Under the pieces are notes generated by a model. It ran no database searches and had not been told where the DNA came from. It saw nothing but the letters and a program-made list of their open reading frames with translations. Positions 45,301-45,672 of a DNA stretch of 45,672 nucleotides are shown piece after piece. Numbering within the stretch: position 1 is the stretch's first letter; each line of letters begins with the position of its first letter. Both the position numbers and the translations under genes were made by a program. This DNA comes from UBA3792 sp045114775 (lineage in GTDB: Bacteria; Bacillota; Clostridia; Christensenellales; CAG-138), in assembly GCA_045114775.1 (NCBI GenBank), contig JBGULC010000040.1, forward strand, positions 1 to 45,672. The letters are read 5' to 3'.

Positions 45301-45672
45301 ATGAGGACGTTAAGGAATTCTATAAAGAAACGACCTTCAACCCTGGCTCCCTGACGATCACCAAGGCGACCATGACGGTCACGGCGGTCGATTATGAGGG
45401 CGTCTATGACGGCAACGCGCACCAGGGCGGCGCAACCCCGAGCGTGACCGAGGGCACGACGATCCAGTACAGCACCGATAACGGCGCGACCTGGAGCACC
45501 ACGGCACCGAGCATCAAGCACGTTGCGGAAAGCACGGTCACCTACATGGTAAAGGCGACCAATCCGAACTATGAGGACGCCACGGACGAAGGCACTCTGA
45601 AGGTAACGCCTGCGACGCTGACGATCGTAACGGAAAGCGGCGAGAAGGAATACGACGGCGAAGCGCTGACGA
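39396..45672 (+). CDS. Giant secreted surface protein with InlB-type, MucBP-like and MBG repeats (3' end outside window)
   Basis: The frame is open from ATG 39396 (GGAGG 10 nt upstream) to the window end: at least 2092 residues. A signal peptide (about 1-34, with hydrophobic IIVSIVMVLQLLPIATIA) is followed by a Pro-Glu-Asn repeat spacer (about 85-155), then many beta-grasp InlB B-repeat-like units (for example GYTFDGWYLDEELTQ...TTLYAKW near 42100-42200 and GYVFDGWYTTADG near 43360), a MucBP-like unit (VVHYVDENNNAVAPDK, near 43470), and from about 44180 at least six MBG-type units, each with a K-x-YDG motif (KPYDGT, KAYDGT, KVYDGS, GVYDGN, KEYDGE). Such proteins act as adhesins or biofilm scaffolds. 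The wall anchor would be in the missing 3' part. Confidence 0.88.
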   Translation, partial: MSKMHKILFGRRTWAIIVSIVMVLQLLPIATIADVTMSDTIDVESTEPARNVDVHGEDTVSYTPGGSDGRFDPGELPGRPDESTEPENPENPEEPVEPENPENPEEPVEPENPENPENPEEPENPEEPVEPENPENPEEPEEPENPENPENPENPDNNEDPNAAPDHPSADLYIPVIFSDRDGNVLARKLVLAGTAIGELPEAPEVEGHAFIGWYTDDGMHVYSTTIVNGMLRIKAYYEGDELPANEPEDGDAEPQAAYPGDYYLAGSINGWATNDASYKLYDNPSTPGEYMISPVYFTAGDEFKITDGSNWYPAGNYYINETGKYSVYFTPSTEHVFADKVSAAWTVTFMNGDTTVETRLVADGEAVGTLPADPEGPEGSVFDKWVSGGEEVTAETLVTDNMTVEAQYLETWKVTFYNRDAEVHTTIYVVKGEAIGDQLPATIAREDYIAYWAVGEIISGGQGQEISVTGPRIDASYIPTADTTVVPDYEKITYTITFYTDDTKSTVYDTRTVTADTSYCLNDIPAVPAVQGSLGKWVYAGGDFSNRTSAKENAVDGNLDVWPVYEKNVFTVVFMVEGSSYKTEQYNKNDELVLPADPVVEGKEFVQWTYNGQPISAGTPVTSDMEIIAEFEDEYYVRFVILDDDGVTVIETLSQYFRTEGEAIGTMPQDPFIEGKIFEKWIDQDTGEEVTADTVVNGNITAVAQFRTVDVYNITVEYYYIGSSGEVIFSTELLQVEHSELPYTITAPSTTKTDPNEVSGAPVYYPETPTVEVKESDFDTDKHCLVRVKYVPYTAVYDFVYMLKDLTGNGYTEIDRQSNVQGVLNSYVTPTVKTFDFAVLELAEGATITSTGMNGQPKQELKVYYTRKNFQLTYETNGGSYVGGVTVPYGTEQAVTETVPTRDGYTFDGWYLDEELTQAAGSTVTVNDNTTLYAKWTGNNVNLTVVFMFEKYNDAGTESSFVYDNSDTYTGPVGMTVYGNNSGIDDKTRTGWEKDDERNAASSVTIAADGSSVLYVYYKLVEYTFQFCPGSYGNYGNVTATLNGDTKTGTNIFTYTMTVKLGQSIGTTWPTSVTNASFNYYGTTYRPTFQGWKHTDGTVYVTKRTIVTADMLPASGTTITYTASWLFNSETYTVNYWLQNADDDGYTKSAEYSQTITSSQGGINLGAKDITGYTYNSAKDDHVYTGYGNNRYIIEYNFYYDRDTFKIDYYYGSNLLDTIENVKFDANINKSPYIWTPTAAQCSVDSDYTFAGWYSDSGLTTEYTFSTMPASNLVLYAKWTAPSFTVSFVDGEATSTKLFDDQSVEKYKKATNPGTPTKAGYVFDGWYTTADGNDLFDFGMQITANTTVYAHWTRATLSYVVHYVDENNNAVAPDKEVSNPNFTVGQSITESAIAVAGYRPTTNTETIELAVEGNEITFVYVEKGEYTSYTVKYILDPAEYPGEEIEVAAAKTVENVPGDTASVIELAKAVDYTALYAAHPELQGIEFFPDASEKTFVLTAIEANNVYTFIYSSYKNAIVTVNFVDMDGTPIVTADVQHLKVGKTFTLARTPIAGWELNKAVEGTAYSGTEAGSSYKITEANATDGLTFTLYYQKKVTITAVSASKPYDGTTLTMPAALADQVIVDGLKEGDSLTGIEFTYANNDSTDPMGRLNTGVATVTPKNATITPAHQNANYYTIRYINGTLEVTAINVTIRIEPDRWTNAPYTGEQYLTGFTNPGKMSWDKYIMISHAGYATEYLDDIVEMVKGLSNVHSGAAAGLGYYVEDEKDVGDYTYTLDLTSAQMPNGSGNYSVSLYVRPGRLQIVPKELTVTTGSDSKAYDGTPLTKDDATLYGLVAADEGVVTVTATGSQTEVGNSENTYLIDWGTVNSNNYTIKEELGTLTVTAATLTVTVKPIEKVYDGSEQEGRSFVATITGTGETIETDDYKIEGLGKGDILTITYTPSHGTDVDTYENGAFGTTFTIVNAENEDVKEFYKETTFNPGSLTITKATMTVTAVDYEGVYDGNAHQGGATPSVTEGTTIQYSTDNGATWSTTAPSIKHVAESTVTYMVKATNPNYEDATDEGTLKVTPATLTIVTESGEKEYDGEALT
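39648..39860 (+). repeat. Pro-Glu-Asn repeat tract (36-bp periodicity)
   Basis: The tract encodes EPENPENPEEPV units (12 residues, 36 bp) and shorter ENP/EEP variants. Codon choice is nearly the same in each copy, as expected for expansion by slippage. The antisense frames of this tract are open but show no gene features. Confidence 0.88.

Noticed and set aside
39303..45521. Two very long minus-strand open frames (about 1125 and 912 codons) opposite the surface protein gene
   Set aside because: They are antisense shadows of a gene with strongly biased codons; no ribosome sites, and the products are Arg/Val/Asp-rich strings without domains. The plus frame gives clear InlB and MBG repeats.

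Overview
The window looks like chromosomal DNA from a spore-lineage Firmicute (Clostridia-type), moderately GC-rich by eye. Pointers are a B. subtilis-style dnaA-dnaN origin, Soj/Spo0J (ParA/ParB) with perfect parS sites, a GlgC+GlgD pair, ThiT under a TPP riboswitch, a DUF951 protein, a SpoIIQ-like peptidase, strong Shine-Dalgarno sites and TTGACA/TATAAT-type promoters with 17-bp spacers. No species can be named from the sequence alone.

Layout. 1-2.0 kb: the 3' end of a secreted Ig-caspase protein and a YugP-type membrane metallopeptidase. 2.0-4.7 kb (minus): dnaA and dnaN, with a compact oriC between them (DnaA boxes, a DnaA-trio array, an AT-rich stretch). 4.9-6.9 kb (minus): an ECF sigma/membrane anti-sigma pair. 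7.1-9.4 kb: a tightly overlapping operon of an alpha/beta hydrolase, DUF951 and two type I signal peptidases. 9.4-10.5 kb: promoter, TPP riboswitch, thiT. 10.7-14.9 kb: a 1130-residue protein joining two zinc ribbons, a sigma-70 factor, a membrane segment and a three-repeat ectodomain, followed by a hydrolase. 14.9-17.2 kb: a Pro/Thr-rich wall-spanning protein overlapping mscS. 17.4-20.5 kb: a GNAT acetyltransferase, a 14-repeat LRR lipoprotein followed by an in-frame gene remnant, and a four-TM protein. 20.6-24.1 kb (minus): leuS and a ferredoxin-type aldo-keto reductase. 24.3-28.6 kb: lgt, a SpoIIQ-like M23 protein (minus), an MFS carrier with a probably leaderless mRNA, and a G5 plus degenerate M23 protein (minus). 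28.7-34.6 kb: the glycogen operon glgB-glgC-glgD-glgA. 34.7-36.7 kb: a membrane Ser/Thr kinase-like protein lacking the catalytic Asp. 36.8-38.6 kb: two parS sites and parA-parB. 38.6-39.4 kb: an AT-rich, repeat-bearing intergenic region with a structured leader. 39.4 kb to the end: a giant surface protein (at least 2092 residues), open at the window edge.

How it fits together. Replication initiation (DnaA/oriC) and segregation (ParAB/parS) are both near the origin but about 32 kb apart, and the usual neighbours (recF, gyrB/gyrA, rpmH, rnpA, mnmE/mnmG) are absent, so the ancestral origin block has been broken up. Many of the other genes serve the envelope: protein export and lipidation (two signal peptidases, Lgt), surface proteins and lipoproteins that would be substrates, and one-pass membrane proteins with Pro/Thr linkers that place sensor domains outside the cell. 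The most unusual of these are the membrane-tethered sigma factor and the predicted pseudokinase. Glycogen synthesis and thiamine uptake complete the metabolic content. No rRNA, tRNA, insertion sequence or CRISPR array was seen.
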